Assembly (NCBI GenBank): GCA_026929865.2
Contig: CM049396.1
Coordinates: 38,938,501 to 39,002,500, forward strand
From: Hyperoplus lanceolatus
Taxonomy: Eukaryota > Chordata > Actinopteri > Uranoscopiformes > Ammodytidae
Length of the DNA stretch: 64,000 nucleotides
Direction: 5' to 3'
Translations under genes and position numbers: made by a program
Shown: positions 1-11,055 of the stretch, piece after piece
Numbering within the stretch: the stretch's first letter is position 1
Layout: each line of letters starts with the position of its first letter
The notes under the pieces: generated by a model
The model's database searches: none
Seen by the model: the letters and a program-made list of their open reading frames with translations, nothing else
What the model was told of the DNA's origin: nothing

Positions 1-1090
1 CTAAAATCACAGTTATCTGAGTAACTCCAAAACCTAGTGGATAACCTGCAAGAGTACGTCACTTGCTCAAAATGGATAGTCTATTCCTCAAAAGCAAGTA
101 TTCATGTCAATGAAACAGCCAGTGTCATCAAAATGAGAAGTCTTGACACCATCGTTTATGAACAAGATAGTCAAATGGCTTTGTAATGTTTTCATTTTGA
201 CAGTTTATTCTCTCAGTGTTTTCCAATGCAAAAAAAAGGTCAGAACTCGGTGACACTACCTGAAAATCCTCAAGACAGCACTATGCAGTACTTGTACAGC
301 CATTTGAAAACAGTAAAGTTACACATTGCTGTAGTTAGGGGAGTAAGTGAGAACAAGACACTGAATACGTATGTTTCACATTTTTACTGTATATGCTCTT
401 TGCAATTCTACAGCATTGTGCAAAAGAAAAATACACTTCAGTCTTATTTAGAACAAACATAAAAAACACCCTTTTGGTAGAGCTGTGCATAAATGTGAAC
501 AATATGACAGCACATATTGTAACTGAACATATATAGGTAAATCATTCTGGCACATCCAGACGTTCCTGTCTGTCTGGCCACATATTTTCATCTACATCAC
601 AGTGGATATTATCCCTTGCAATGCAGCGAGGAAAGTATCTATGACAGATGCTTGACAGAATTTGATAACTAGTTCAACAATTTTGTATGTAATGACTCAA
701 GCAATGAAATGAAGACTATTAGTTTTATTGGGAACGACTATTCAGCATCCATAAGTATAGTTCATTTTGACTGACATGACATAAGCAAATGACAATGTTA
801 TACAACAGCAGAGAATTGTATGAAAGCAACTGATACATGTCAAAAAGCATTTGCATTTTGTTCAGAGGAAGGAGAAATTGCTACTATGATGTGCTCAAAT
901 GACTAAATGTTGCGGAGGTTGAACTAATAGTTATGAGAATTTTCATTCTGATCTGAGAAAAGCACCAAAGCAACTGAGAAAAACTGTAATATTACATTTT
1001 GTACATTGAGCAGGCAGGTCTTATGGAGGCATCCATGTTTTTGGAATGTCATCAGGTGCATTGTTTAAAATTTAGAATTGTTCTTGTCCT
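1..1090. other. Unassigned AT-rich sequence
   Basis: No reading frame, RNA gene or repeat that I recognise. The only open stretches are short and lack codon structure. It could be intergenic or intronic host DNA. Confidence 0.5.
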
Positions 1091-1093
1091 TGA

Positions 1094-1681
1094 AGGCCAC
1101 TGTAGCTTCTGTTATTATTCAAAAGGGGTGGGGTTACCCAGGGAGCGTTGCATTCTAGAACTTTCTTGATGATGTCATGTTGCACAGTGCCTCTTAAAGG
1201 GCCACTGTACTTCTGTTATTATTTGTATGGAGTGGGGTTGCCCTAGCCTGGTGCTACCAGACCATCGTACTTCATTTCATTTGTACAGAAGGTCTGGCAG
1301 TGCTGTAATTGGCAAACGTTCACTCATGGAGGCGGGTGTCTGTTAAAGTTTAAAACTATTGGATCTGCCCAGTGCCACTCTGGATTGGCCAACCAATCGC
1401 ATAACGTTTGGTCGTCACGTGTGTCATGAGCCGGCTTCTGGCAACTGAAACTGGAGCGCGACTTCGACGTCATCGTTCTCGGCCACTCGCTCTGTTCGCT
1501 GATTGGACCGGCTGTCAAATCTCCAGCAAAACTGGGAAATGGGCTGTACACCCAGACTGACTACTGAAGGGAAAATAAAATTTGGCCGGAAGTAGGCGGG
1601 CGGGCGGAGCCAGGCTAGGGTTGCCCAGGGAATGTTGCATTCTAGAACTTTATTGATGATGTCATATTACACACTGCATGT
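1094..1681 (+). repeat. Imperfect tandem duplication (about 104-bp unit, two copies)
   Basis: The stretch at about 1094-1193 (GGCCACTGTA, then a TTCTGTTATTATT block, then CATTCTAGAACTTT and GATGATGTCAT) is repeated from about 1197. The second copy is split by a 374-bp insertion at 1244-1617 and resumes at 1618. The copies differ at scattered positions, so the duplication predates the insertion and has aged. Confidence 0.75.
1244..1617. mobile_element. Non-autonomous hAT MITE (TAGCCTGG termini)
   Basis: The ends are perfect 8-bp inverted repeats, TAGCCTGG and CCAGGCTA. GGGTTGCCC directly flanks both ends, giving the 8-bp target duplication expected of hAT elements plus one chance base. Comparison with the first copy of the surrounding tandem repeat shows an uninterrupted version of the site, which confirms the boundaries. 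At 374 bp with no transposase frame it must have been moved by a transposase from elsewhere. The element at 51119-51699 has similar termini. Confidence 0.8.
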
Positions 1682-2060
1682 AGTTGTCTTTTTTGTAACT
1701 GTTTTTTATGGGGTTTTTTTATGTCATTTTATATGTCATTTTTCCAAGGATTGTTTGGGGTGCGGGGTGGGTGGGGTTCTAAATGTTTTGTATGTTTGTT
1801 AAAAAAGAAAAATTTCAATAAAAATCGTTTATGGAAAAAAAACAGAAGATAGAAGATAAAACTTAAGCTTTAAAACAGGCAGGCTACAGTATATCGACCT
1901 TTTCCTAATCGATCACGCTCAAATTAAAACAATGAAGATCTAACCCGCTCAGAATAATGAGGGCTTAGCACAGAGGGGTCCAGTGGTGTGATATGACACG
2001 TGTCAGGATTTTATATTTCTAAATTAATGATACTATGCCCCCCTATGTCTAATAAATGAT
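1682..2060. other. Unassigned AT-rich sequence
   Basis: T-rich and A-rich tracts, including AATAAA at about 1817, but no gene or further repeat that I can name. It ends at the target duplication of the next hAT element. Confidence 0.4.
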
Positions 2061-3143
2061 GTTATAACTAGGGCTGGGCGATATGGGCTAAAATCAATAT
2101 CTCGATATTTTTTTACTATATCTCGATACACGATATATATCTCGATATATTTCAAATCTCCTCTAGAGCACATCCTAAACGCTCAATTTATTTAATTTTT
2201 TGCATAACATCACACCAGTAATAAGATTTAAATAGTCCCTGCAAAATGTGTCTGCACTAACGATGCATTAGGCTACATGAAACAGCATCTTGTTTATATT
2301 CTTTAGTGCTTTCTATTGGAACAATTTGAAACTTGCACATGGCAAAGAGTTTGCGCATTGAATTGATTATTCCACATCCTTCCACTCCCATACAATGGAT
2401 CCAGCATTATTTTATTTGGAAACAGTTTTTTCCATCTTCTGTTAATCTGTAAACTGAGAACACTAATTATGACTCATTACAACCACTTACTAATTGTTTA
2501 TCACCACTAACTCCCTGAAGATAGCAGCCACACTTTAAATGCAGAACAGGTTTTGCTCCACAATAGTAGTCTATGTGTATAAAAGGCTCTGACATTTATA
2601 ATGGTTACTGTCACTTTAAGAGCAGTTGCTCCCAGTCTATAGTGTATAAGTTAAGTTTCGTTTTCTGCCTGTTAGTCCGAGAGAGAGATTCATGCGAGCG
2701 CAAACAACTGGTGGCTCATCGTCCCTCTGTTACCTGCCTTATTATTTAATTCTCCTGTATTGAGTTCATGAGAATAAAACTGGAAGACAATCAGAGGATT
2801 TAAATAAATACGGCTGAGAATAATATAGTCTAAAGAAAGCAAAGTCTCATCATCATCATTCCTTGCATACTAACCGACGCACCATTCCTGGATATTCATA
2901 CCTATTGATCTAGCCCTCCTGCATTATCACTAAAACACTATGTTTTGTTTTATAAAAAATGCTCGCAAATGTAGCCTACTTTACATAGACTTTAAGTTAA
3001 TAAACGGTGTGCACCTCCCTTGGTGTTGACATGGACCTATTATTAGAGGCTGCCCGTAATAAATGGGATGCCGTGGTTGTGTGACGTTGGATCAAAAACT
3101 CTCCGTGAAGTCGGAGTAATCCGCCCCCCTCTCATAAAGACCG

Positions 3144-4020
3144 GGGGCCTATCCGAAAAGTCCAATCTCCTAACCTATAAGCCTCCTTTCCTATACCTTA
3201 ACCCCTAAACGTCATCAAGGTTAAGGAGAGATGAAAGGTGCTTCCTATCGAACATAGGAAAGGACAGCGCTGTTTCAAATGAATTCGACTCCACTTTTCC
3301 TAACCAACGTCGTTGCGCGACGGCGAGTATTGCTGACGTGAGTCACTAGCGTGAAACACTATAGCCTATTCTCCGAAAATTGACTACAACAAGCGCTCGT
3401 TTGATCCATGCATTCTTTTCATATTGATTTTAATCAGGTTGTCGCCAACAGAGTGAGAATCACTCCCATATATCCCAATTCACATGTGGAATAAAAAGAG
3501 GCTACACTTGTGTTGATTTTGAAATGAACTGCCCCCAGTAACTTCATTAAATGTGAAGTTGGTATTTTATTTTCTTATGGTGTAAATTATGTGCTACGAA
3601 AATAACTATTATGATGTTGGTCTTTTATGAGTTCTTTATTATCTTTAGCCTGTGTGTGTGTGTGTGGGGGGGGGGGGTATTTTGTTTTAGCCGAGTTAAA
3701 TCTTCCTCTCTTCTCCTCTCCTCTCTTCTGTTTTACCTCTCGTTCGTATTCGTGTAGAGTCTGTAAACTCCGGCGGTGGCCTGTTGCTTTAAATCTTGCC
3801 GCCGTAAAGGATTATGGGATACCACTATCTCCTTTCCTTTGGCATAGGTTGGTCCTGAGTAACCTATGTTAAAGGAGGGTTAAAGGATGAATCGAGGCTC
3901 CTTTCCTATGCCTTTCCTAAGCATTTTGAGAATTCGGATCACCTATCCGCCGAGTACTTCCGGTTCACCTCGATAGGAAAGGAAATTTCCTATGCAAAAA
4001 AGACTTTTCGGATAGGCCCC
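3144..4020. mobile_element. Inverted-repeat DNA element nested in the hAT element, superfamily unknown
   Basis: The ends are a perfect 19-bp inverted repeat: GGGGCCTATCCGAAAAGTC at 3144-3162 and its reverse complement at 4002-4020. It interrupts a tandem repeat: the CTCTCATAAAGACC motif on the left and the AGGCTCTGTACAGCGGC motif on the right are contiguous in the neighbouring copy at 4098-4140. I see no clear target duplication, so I do not assign a superfamily. The interior has CCTTTCCTA/TAGGAAAGG motifs on both strands and no transposase frame. Confidence 0.75.
3651..3677 (+). repeat. (TG)n tract followed by a 12-G run
   Basis: Simple-sequence tract within the nested element. Confidence 0.9.
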
Positions 4021-4200
4021 AGGCTCTGTACAGCGGCAGCTTATGCTGTCAAGCGCCCGCCTCCCCTGTTCTTTCGTCTGTGTAGCCACTAGCCTTCCTC
4101 TCATAAGGACCAGGGCAGGCTGTGCTGTGTACAGCGGCCGCTAATGCTGGCATGTGCGGCCGCCTTCCCCGGTCGTTCACCTGTGTACTTCTTCTCATAA
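4021..4200 (+). repeat. GC-rich tandem repeat, unit about 100-110 bp
   Basis: Units begin near CTCTCATAA and run through GTACAGCGGC and a GCCGCC/GCCCGCC block. A partial first unit lies left of the nested element (about 3120-3143), with further units at 4021 and at about 4095. It is internal to the hAT element and not coding. Confidence 0.6.
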
Positions 4201-4627
4201 GCATGGACCTACAAAAAAGGTCCATGCAATGAACGACGGCCACCATCGCCGTCATACGCGCCCCCCTCCACCTGCTCGTTCGGCTGTCATAAGAGCACAA
4301 GAGCCCTCGTCTTTTTTTCTCCCCCTCTCGTTGTTTCACATGGGCGCACTGCAGACTACGTCACAGATGCGCGCCCAGGAGACTCTGGTTGGGAGGGGGG
4401 AGTGAGTGAGTTGCCAATGCATGAGAGTCTGTGAGGCAGAGAGCCACAGGAAAGAGCGAGAGAAGCGAACACCAGCGAGTTTGCCGGTGGCGGCGGCGGC
4501 TAAAAAAAAACACATTATGTGCCAATTTGTATTCGATGGTCGCGATAGGGTCATTTTATACATCCCGAGGAGCACATCTCGCGATACATCGCATATATTC
4601 GATACATCGCCCAGCCCTAGTTATAAC

Positions 4628-6459
4628 CCCCCCTCATTAATTTGCATTAATCAATGAGAAAAATCAATATATTCTTAAACTGTGTTTAAATTCTCTCAGT
4701 TTCTCTGACTCCAGATCCCGTGAGAAAGAAAGGGAGGCAGAGATGAATTTGCAACAAAAAGCCCCTTTGAGAATTTGACGATCTTTTCCCATAAAGATAG
4801 CGATAAGAACTAGACGCGAGGTATCGTTTTAAACAAAGGCCTTCTGTTTTTCAGCTGAGCAAGACATTGATACATTCTAGGACATACGCATAGTCATGTT
4901 TCTTCCCATAATGCAGAAGATGACGTCAGCCAGAAGAGGAACCATATGAAACACATGACAACATTTAGCCAATCATCAGTCTTGTTAAATTTTATATATA
5001 GATCTTGCTGTTGAGAAGATCTGGACTTGCTTCACTTTTTTCCACTGTTTCCTGATGCTCTTGACTTGCATTTTGTATCCTGTGAATTTATATAATTAAA
5101 CAACAATTATAACTCGGAGACTTTTTTCAGACAATCAATTATTTTTTCACCTTCCATATATCCGATCAACGAACACGTAGTTTATTTGTTTTAATACACA
5201 TAACAATTTCGATAGTGACAGAACTCAACTGTAATACTTTCATTCATAAATTCAACCTGTGCGCTGTGTCCCTGTGGAAGTCGCAAAGGACTTATAATAG
5301 CCATACGCCCGGTAAGTGAGGCCCAGTGTAAGGATGGGGTGTGAAGTAGCAGCAGGTAATACGTCCATAGTACAGAGATGAGCGGGACCAGGCATACCCT
5401 GACGGCCCGTTTCATTGCGGATTGTGAAACTGGTCATTAAAAACAAAATCGCAGGACGGCTGAGCTTTGCGCGGCCAAAGGTACCAATGGAAAAATGCCA
5501 TATAGCTGCGCCACTGATTTTACTCAATCTAATGTAAGTTACTTTCGGTATTCTACCGCAACATTAAAGATAAAAAACATGACAAACTCAATCGGCAACC
5601 TAAACCCCCTTTAGACAAAGATTATATATACATTAAAACACATTTAAGCATTCATGCTCATCTTACCGGTGCAGGGAAGGAGTTCAGAAAACCAATTCTT
5701 CTCTTCTTTGCGCTCTGCAGGTTTGTTGACATTGCGCACAGACTTGGTGACATGACATTAATATATAGCAGAGCCTTGAGATGCTAGCAGAGCTTGGGTG
5801 GATTGCCTTAGTAGTTGATGCAGAAAAAATAACAAATCAGACATAGAAGCAAAAAAACTGAGACAAACAGAGAGACAAACAAACACACATGCAACCTAGC
5901 GTGCTGCCACCATGATTCTCTGTTGGAGGCGAGCATTTCAAGGCATTGGTCATATGGCTGAGTTTTACTGAAGCTTTGCTTTAAAGAAGCCTCGAACCCG
6001 GCACGCCTCAGAAGACACTTAGGTTTAGTTTGAAGTTAGTTTGCTCACTGTGCTTAGCAGTGATTGATCTGTAAAGTAAGCTGAGTTACTGATTGCTTTA
6101 TGGGGACAGTTGTAACAGTTCCAGGTTCCTAACTTTGTTTTTTGTGCAGCTTTTGGATTTGTGTAACTTGACTTTGTAGGATAGTTCTCCCTGAAGTTGT
6201 TGTTGCCTTTGTCTTGATTACCAGCTGGTTCCATTTTGGTAATGGTTTTGTATGGGTAATATATTGTGCTACCTTAGTAGTTGATGGGAGTTTCTATGCC
6301 TATTTTTGTGATCATGGTTTCGAGAACCATTTAGTAGAGAGGATTTGTGACAAGCTGTAGTATTGGATAAGGTGTGCACTGTGCTTACTGGTTTATTTGA
6401 AACCTTGTGCAAAGGCAATTGGTGTATAGTTTTCTTTTGATTTAGGAAAGTAATCTAGT
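4628..6459. other. Mostly unassigned sequence
   Basis: No gene that I can name. A 75-codon minus-strand frame at 5191-5415 starts with a hydrophobic, signal-anchor-like N terminus but lacks other support (see findings). The stretch from about 5900 to the Gypsy gag start at 6460 may be retrotransposon leader, since a gag fragment follows directly. Confidence 0.4.
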
Positions 6460-6840
6460 ATGGCAACACTCAATCACTTTAGAAGTGCACCCTCGGAGGA
6501 GTTGCTTTGTCAGCTCACTAAAGAACAGCTCCTTAGCCTTGCCTGTCTTAAAGATAGTATAAGAGAAGCACTTAAGGCTATTCTAGCAGTAAGAAGTGTC
6601 CTAAAGCCGTCGTCTTTACCAGCATATCAACAACTTGTTCTTCCTCAAATGTCAGATGCTGTGCTTCTGTTTAGGTTGAAAGAATTGGCTTTTCGAGAAT
6701 TGCAACTAGAAGATAAAGAAAGAGCATATCCTCAAGGAAAATCTATTTAAAACATTAACGTTTCCTCAAAGAACTTGAACTAAAGCATGCTGCTCTGAGC
6801 TCCTCTAGTGCTGCCTCGTCTCAGTTTGATGTAGTGAGAA
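6460..6840 (+). pseudogene. Gypsy-type gag N-terminal fragment
   Basis: The 96-codon frame at 6460-6750 has the pattern seen at the start of fish Ty3/Gypsy gag proteins: a short N terminus, then SEELLCQLTKEQLL, then an amphipathic linker. After its TAA stop, a shifted frame at about 6755-6838 continues with the expected charged and serine-rich segment (ELELKHAALSSS type), so a frameshift has broken the gene. The sequence is then cut by a LINE 3' fragment at 6843. No capsid core, zinc knuckle or pol follows in this orientation. The family assignment rests on motif recall, not a search. Confidence 0.6.
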
Positions 6841-6842
6841 AC

Positions 6843-6942
6843 ATTCAAGATTCAAGAACATTATTTATCCCCAGGCGGCAATTAGAGTAGGCACGTATAG
6901 AGCAGACATTAGCAACAATGACGACACGACTAAACATAGATA

Positions 6943-6984
<42 letters not shown>
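6843..6984 (-). mobile_element. Truncated LINE 3'-end fragment with (TAA)n
   Basis: The ATTCAAGATTCAAGAACATT/TTTATCCCC start is typical of the antisense 3' end of a fish LINE, here only about 100 bp long. A (TAA)n microsatellite at about 6946-6984 borders it. The fragment interrupts the gag remnant. Confidence 0.45.
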
Positions 6985-7379
6985 GATAATAAGTTACGCA
7001 CAGTGTAACACTCACACATAAAATATATATTTATAAATAATATTCTATCAAAAAATCAAGATGTAACAAATTAATGTGTACGGGGCGAATGCAGGTTGGA
7101 CTCTTGAACTTAATCAAGGACGATTCCACAAAATAAAGGAAATAGGCCTTCAATTCATATATTTCTTAAGGCTGTTCACAATTAGTCTTAAGGTATTCAC
7201 AATTAATCTTACGGGCACCTTTTACACTCCATACATTTAAATAAACATTCCCAGTTCTATTCATATATTAAACAAAATAAACATAAATCAATGCACTTAA
7301 CACATCATTTACTGCAGTTAGTTCATGTGCAGAAGATTTCTGTTGTTTGCTTTGGTAGGGGAAAATCCTACCACACCAG

Positions 7380-8626
7380 AGGGGTATACTACGAAGCGAG
7401 ATTAAGGGCTGAGCGAGGTCTGTTGAGTCTAAAGCCAGAGTTTTCAGTATCACGAAAGGTGGCTCTCTTTTTACCTGGCTAGATCACCGTGGTAACAGAG
7501 GCTGCACGGCTAACCTGCTCAGACCAGTTTTTGTTCCAGAGTTTGAGCTCTTAGAGCGCTGCCCTTCTGTCAGTCTGCCCCAGGGCAGCTGTGGCTACTC
7601 TCGTAGTTTACCACCACCGGTATGACTGTGTGTGAACGAATTGAACCTGGAACCCTGTAAGCGCTTTGAGTCCTAAGGGAAGAAAGCGCTATATAAATCC
7701 AATCAATTATTAACGAAACTACACATTTAGAAATCCCGCGGACCTGACTATATTGTCTGAGCGATACATTCTCACTGAGGAAACTGTTTACATCTAAACT
7801 TATTGATCTGTAAGTTAATTAACGAAATGAAGCAATGACATTAGGCTTTCAGCAGAGTGAACTGTTACATTGCGCCGTAGATTCATATTTGTCCGAAAAA
7901 TACAGACTACAGGTTTTTTAATGTAGGCCTATTGGTATTTGTAAGATTCAAATAAAAGGCTAATTAATTGTATTAATTTTGATGTGGCCCGAAACTAAAG
8001 TGATTTTCCACATAGGCTATTCATTTGGGGACAGTGTCAGACTTAAATTACATTCTTAAGTGTGGGACTATAGGCGTGGTGCTATAAATATAGCAAAGTG
8101 GCTTATAAATACATTAGGCTAAATGGTATAGCCTAGTGTTTAAATCCGAGTTCAACGTTACGTTTCGTTGTTTTATAATGTCACGTTATGCACTGCGAGA
8201 GAACGATCGGTAGGCCTAAGATAAATAAATCATTTCCATGCTGGCAGCATTCCACTCCTTATTTGCAGTAAGAGTTCTTTTCGTCTCTCTGTTTTCTGCT
8301 GTAATTCAGACTGACAAACTCTTCCTCTTAAGTGAACTCAGCGACACACTTCTTTTTTTTACTCAGCTGCTCGCAATCAGTCCGTTTGTGTAAAGTTAGC
8401 GGCACAAGATCAGTCCATTTTGTGCGGAAGCAGACTCAAATGACGGGCCAAACGCCCCCTTTCATGGGGACGCGCACAGAGCCCGAAGCTGAAACCCTCG
8501 TTCAACATAAGAGGTTGATAATTCCTTCGTGATACCAGTCAGCTCTGAGCGAGGGTTTGTGTTATGTTGAACCAGATCAAAAAAAGAGAGTGAGGCTCTG
8601 TTGAGTTTGTTTCGTAGTATACCCCT
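7380..8626. mobile_element. Non-autonomous DNA transposon, Harbinger-like termini
   Basis: The inverted termini AGGGGTATACTACGAA (7380-7395) and TTCGTAGTATACCCCT (8611-8626) are perfect over 16 bp. The trinucleotide CAG flanks both ends (7377-7379 and 8627-8629). A 3-bp target duplication suggests PIF/Harbinger, although CAG departs from the usual TWA. There is no transposase frame. Subterminal copies of CTCTGTTGAGT/TCTGTTGAGTCT lie near both ends. The interior includes a SINE-like tail. Confidence 0.7.
7550..7715 (+). mobile_element. SINE-like 3' segment
   Basis: The AAGCGCTTTGAGT ... AAAGCGCTATATAAATCCAAT end matches the tail seen on fish tRNA-derived SINEs and on the SINE at 16753-17052 (AAAGCGCTTTGAGTCTG ... 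AGCGCTATACAAGTCCA). No tRNA-like head is visible, so it may be 5'-truncated. Confidence 0.45.
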
Positions 8627-9007
8627 CAGGCAGCCAGGCTTGAGGCCTGCCTTTCGAGGGAATTGTCTTTAGTCTTTTCTTCTCCTTTAGCTCACCATCA
8701 TCTCTGCTTCGCCAATAGGGCCTGATCAGTGTTCAGTATAGAAAGATTCCTCCTCAGCAGCAGCACACCAGCTCCTCCAGGCTTGCAGTCACAGTAATGG
8801 TAAGTTCGGCTTTGTTTCCAGGGTTGGTAAATTTGGCTTTGTGTCAAGGGTTGAAGACAGAAGTTTCTCCTTCAAAAGTTTTCCTTGACTGGGTTTTTAA
8901 CTGTGTTAACTGGGGGGTAGATGCCTGTTGGCTGCTGACTGCATCCAATTGGCTCAGGGGATTTGATTGACAGTTTCCAATTTCAGCAGTGTTACATCCT
9001 CCCCTTC

Positions 9008-9385
9008 TGAAGGAATGCATGTCCCGTTGCATCTTCATTGTGGCTGGTTAGTCACAGGCATATTCAACATTGGCATTGCTACAGAGGGCACCACACGATC
9101 AAAACTTGGATCCACTAAAGATGTGGTGACAGCATTGCTTAGACCTTGGAACAATGACTGAATGATGGAAATAAGTGGATTGCCTAATTTTGTGTAGTGT
9201 TGTCGTTCAGGTTCCTTTCTCTGTCTTTTTGGGTATCTGTCAGACTCTTACGTTTGGTCAGGAGGTAACATTTCATCTCTACGGCTGGAGTTTAGCAGCT
9301 CATTGGAGATTTTATCTGGGTCTCTAGTAGATATTTCAGGAAAGTTTCTTTCAGGTGTCATGGTAGGTTCATTGGTTTATTCAGG
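9008..9385 (-). pseudogene. Gypsy pol C-terminal tail
   Basis: The minus strand reads a basic, proline-rich C-terminal tail (YPKRQRKEPER type, then LGNPLISIIQSLFQG), as found at the end of fish Gypsy integrases, then a stop and the polypurine tract. It is separated from the rest of pol by the LINE at 9386-10050. It has an in-frame stop and is not functional. Confidence 0.55.
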
Positions 9386-10050
9386 TAAGATAAGATAATA
9401 CTTTATTGTCCGTTTTCACGGAAATTTTACTTGCAGTACAAGCTCCAACAATTATACATGAAAACATGACACTACATTAAAAACATAAACAACAACAATG
9501 AATAATAAATATGATGGGGGGTCCAGCCCTGCTAAAAGTGGTCATAAATAATGTGGAGTTAAAAGTCACTTCTTGGCCGTCCTGTGCTGATTCAGCAGTG
9601 AAATTGACAAGGGCACAAATTTATATATTTTACTTTCCTGCACTCAGGAACCCTGTAGCGCCTCCCCGAGGGCAGGAGCTGGTACTCCCCGTGTAAGACA
9701 GGGCCGGGTCCAGACTGATCTTGTCTGCTAGTTTGACTGTGTGCCTGTTTTGTGATTGGAAGAATCTGCTCTCCACTGAGTGGCCCACCAGTTTGGAGCA
9801 GATTGATAGGAGCCGCATAATCCTGGCTTTGAGTTGCGCTGAAAGGGTACGAAACCAGATGGACCCTCCTTACTGTAGGATGGTTTCAATTGTTGCTTTG
9901 TAGAACAGAGACAGGACTTTGCTGCTAGCTCCAAATGACCTGAGCCTCCTTAAGAAGTAGACTCTTTGCTGCACCTTGCTGCAGATGTAGTCCAGATGCT
10001 GGGTCCAGGATAGGTCACTGTCCACGTACACTCCCAGGTATTTGAATGAT
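9386..10050 (-). mobile_element. 5'-truncated L2-type LINE
   Basis: The minus strand encodes the end of a reverse-transcriptase ORF: FKYLGVYVDSDLSW, KVQQRVYFLRRLRSFG and SLFYKATIETIL, then, after a frame break, the C-terminal LPSGRR-type region. The 3' end lies at 9386, next to the poly(GATAA)-like ACTTTATTGTCC end. The motif order matches the LINEs at 29.85-33.8 kb and 43.8-45.4 kb. Only about 0.66 kb of 3' sequence was inserted, which is typical of LINE retrotransposition. It sits in the C-terminal part of the Gypsy integrase, and a chimeric frame runs from Gypsy into LINE (9870-10715). Confidence 0.75.
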
Positions 10051-10833
10051 GAGTTTTGTAAGTCTTCATTTTCAGAGTTGTGTTCAAAAGTGGCATTATT
10101 GTCTGGTTTGGGTAAAGTTACATCAGGCTGTGAGACAAACTCAGTTTGTAGATGTGAGTCAGGTTCTGGTTCAATGTCAGGTTCAGGGACTGGTGTAGAT
10201 TTAGCTTCCCCTGATTCAACTTCATGGGATATTGTGACATGGATGGTTTTAATAGGGACAGGAACACTCCCCTCTGCTAAGGATGGTACAGGAGAGGATT
10301 CTACACAAGGATGGTGGGGGTTGTCCCGGGAAGATTTTCTCAACAGGTCTCTATAGTAAACTGTGGTGAATATGGAAGGTGAATCTCGCAACTTTCTTTG
10401 CATTGGGATTTCATAATCAGAGTCAGAATCAACATCATCTTGTTGAACGGTGTCATTGTTGGGACTCGGATTATTACGAGTTTGGGGTCTTCGGGATAAG
10501 TTGAGAGTGACAGGTTCCTCCGAGTCATTGTTGGACAGAAATCCACAAGGCAGAAGCAAGTCCCGATGCAGTGTGCGCAGGGGGCCATTTTTGCCTTCAG
10601 GTTTGACCGTGTATACTGGCAGATCTCCCGTACGGTTTACAATGACATAGATGTCAAACTCCCATTTATCTGCCAGCTCATGTTTTCCACGCAGTCGAAC
10701 ATTTCTTACAAGCACTCTATCACCAACAGTAAGAGTGGATTCAGTAACTCATTTATCAAAACATGCTTTGTTTTGGCTTGCAGTTTTAGCAGCATTGCGA
10801 CTTGCAATTCTGTAGCTCTCCTCTAGGTTAGCC
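10051..10833 (-). pseudogene. Gypsy integrase C-terminal domain remnant
   Basis: In the frame read from 10715, the first 60 residues (VRNVRLRGKHELADKWE, then PVYTVKPEGK, then RTLHRDLLLPCG) match the SH3-like C-terminal domain of fish Gypsy integrases. A long acidic, proline-rich tail follows, and the frame then runs into LINE sequence. The upstream frame to 10833 carries a stop. In a live element this domain helps bind the LTR ends. Confidence 0.7.
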
Positions 10834-10837
10834 TTAA

Positions 10838-11051
10838 AGGCCTACTTCACCGGTTGGAATATGAAGGTGTATTGAAACCCTACATTTCTCTTTCTGTGAC
10901 ATCACAGAAAGAGAAATGTAGGGTTAGACAGTGAGACCATATAACACTCTTTCTGCCTTTTCTCAGGCTAGGATGATCTGATTTCAATTTTTTTGGCACA
11001 TTTATCTCCGAGTTCAATACACCTTCATATTCCAACCGGTGAAGTAGGCCT
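10838..11051. mobile_element. 214-bp TTAA MITE with 39-bp inverted termini and a central palindrome
   Basis: The inverted termini at 10838-10876 and 11013-11051 are perfect over 39 bp and begin AGGCCTACTTCACCGG. TTAA flanks both ends (10834-10837 and 11052-11055), as for piggyBac- or Kolobok-type transposition. Next to the left terminus is a second perfect hairpin with 24-bp arms (10876-10899 and 10902-10925) and a 2-bp loop. There is no coding capacity. It interrupts the Gypsy integrase gene, and removing it plus one TTAA rejoins the flanks. Confidence 0.88.
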
Positions 11052-11055
11052 TTAA

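Larger units (their letters stand above)
2069..4619. mobile_element. Non-autonomous hAT element, 2.55 kb, with nested insertion
   Basis: The terminal inverted repeats are TAGGGCTGGGCGAT at 2069-2082 and ATCGCCCAGCCCTA at 4606-4619, a perfect 14-bp match. A perfect 8-bp target duplication GTTATAAC flanks them at 2061-2068 and 4620-4627. Subterminal ATCTCGATA-type repeats follow the left end and related ATCGCGATA-type repeats precede the right end. No hAT transposase frame is visible; the short frames near 4.0-4.6 kb are low-complexity and overlap on both strands. A second inverted-repeat element occupies 3144-4020, so the original element was about 1.67 kb. Confidence 0.88.
7062..8996 (-). repeat. 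Gypsy 3' LTR, split by a Harbinger-like element
   Basis: On the minus strand the LTR begins TGTAACACTG directly after the polypurine tract GAAGGGGAGGA (9007-8997). It ends ...TTTGTTACA at 7062, so it has TG...CA ends and a short inverted repeat. Removing the 7380-8626 insertion leaves about 0.69 kb. The 5' LTR is not in the window, so LTR divergence cannot be measured. Confidence 0.65.

Noticed and set aside
4049..4657. Several overlapping frames of 69-96 codons on both strands
   Set aside because: They lie inside the hAT element in GC-rich repeats and have no transposase motifs.
10042..10356. A 104-codon plus-strand frame rich in Ser, Gly and Thr
   Set aside because: Antisense to the acidic tail of the Gypsy integrase.
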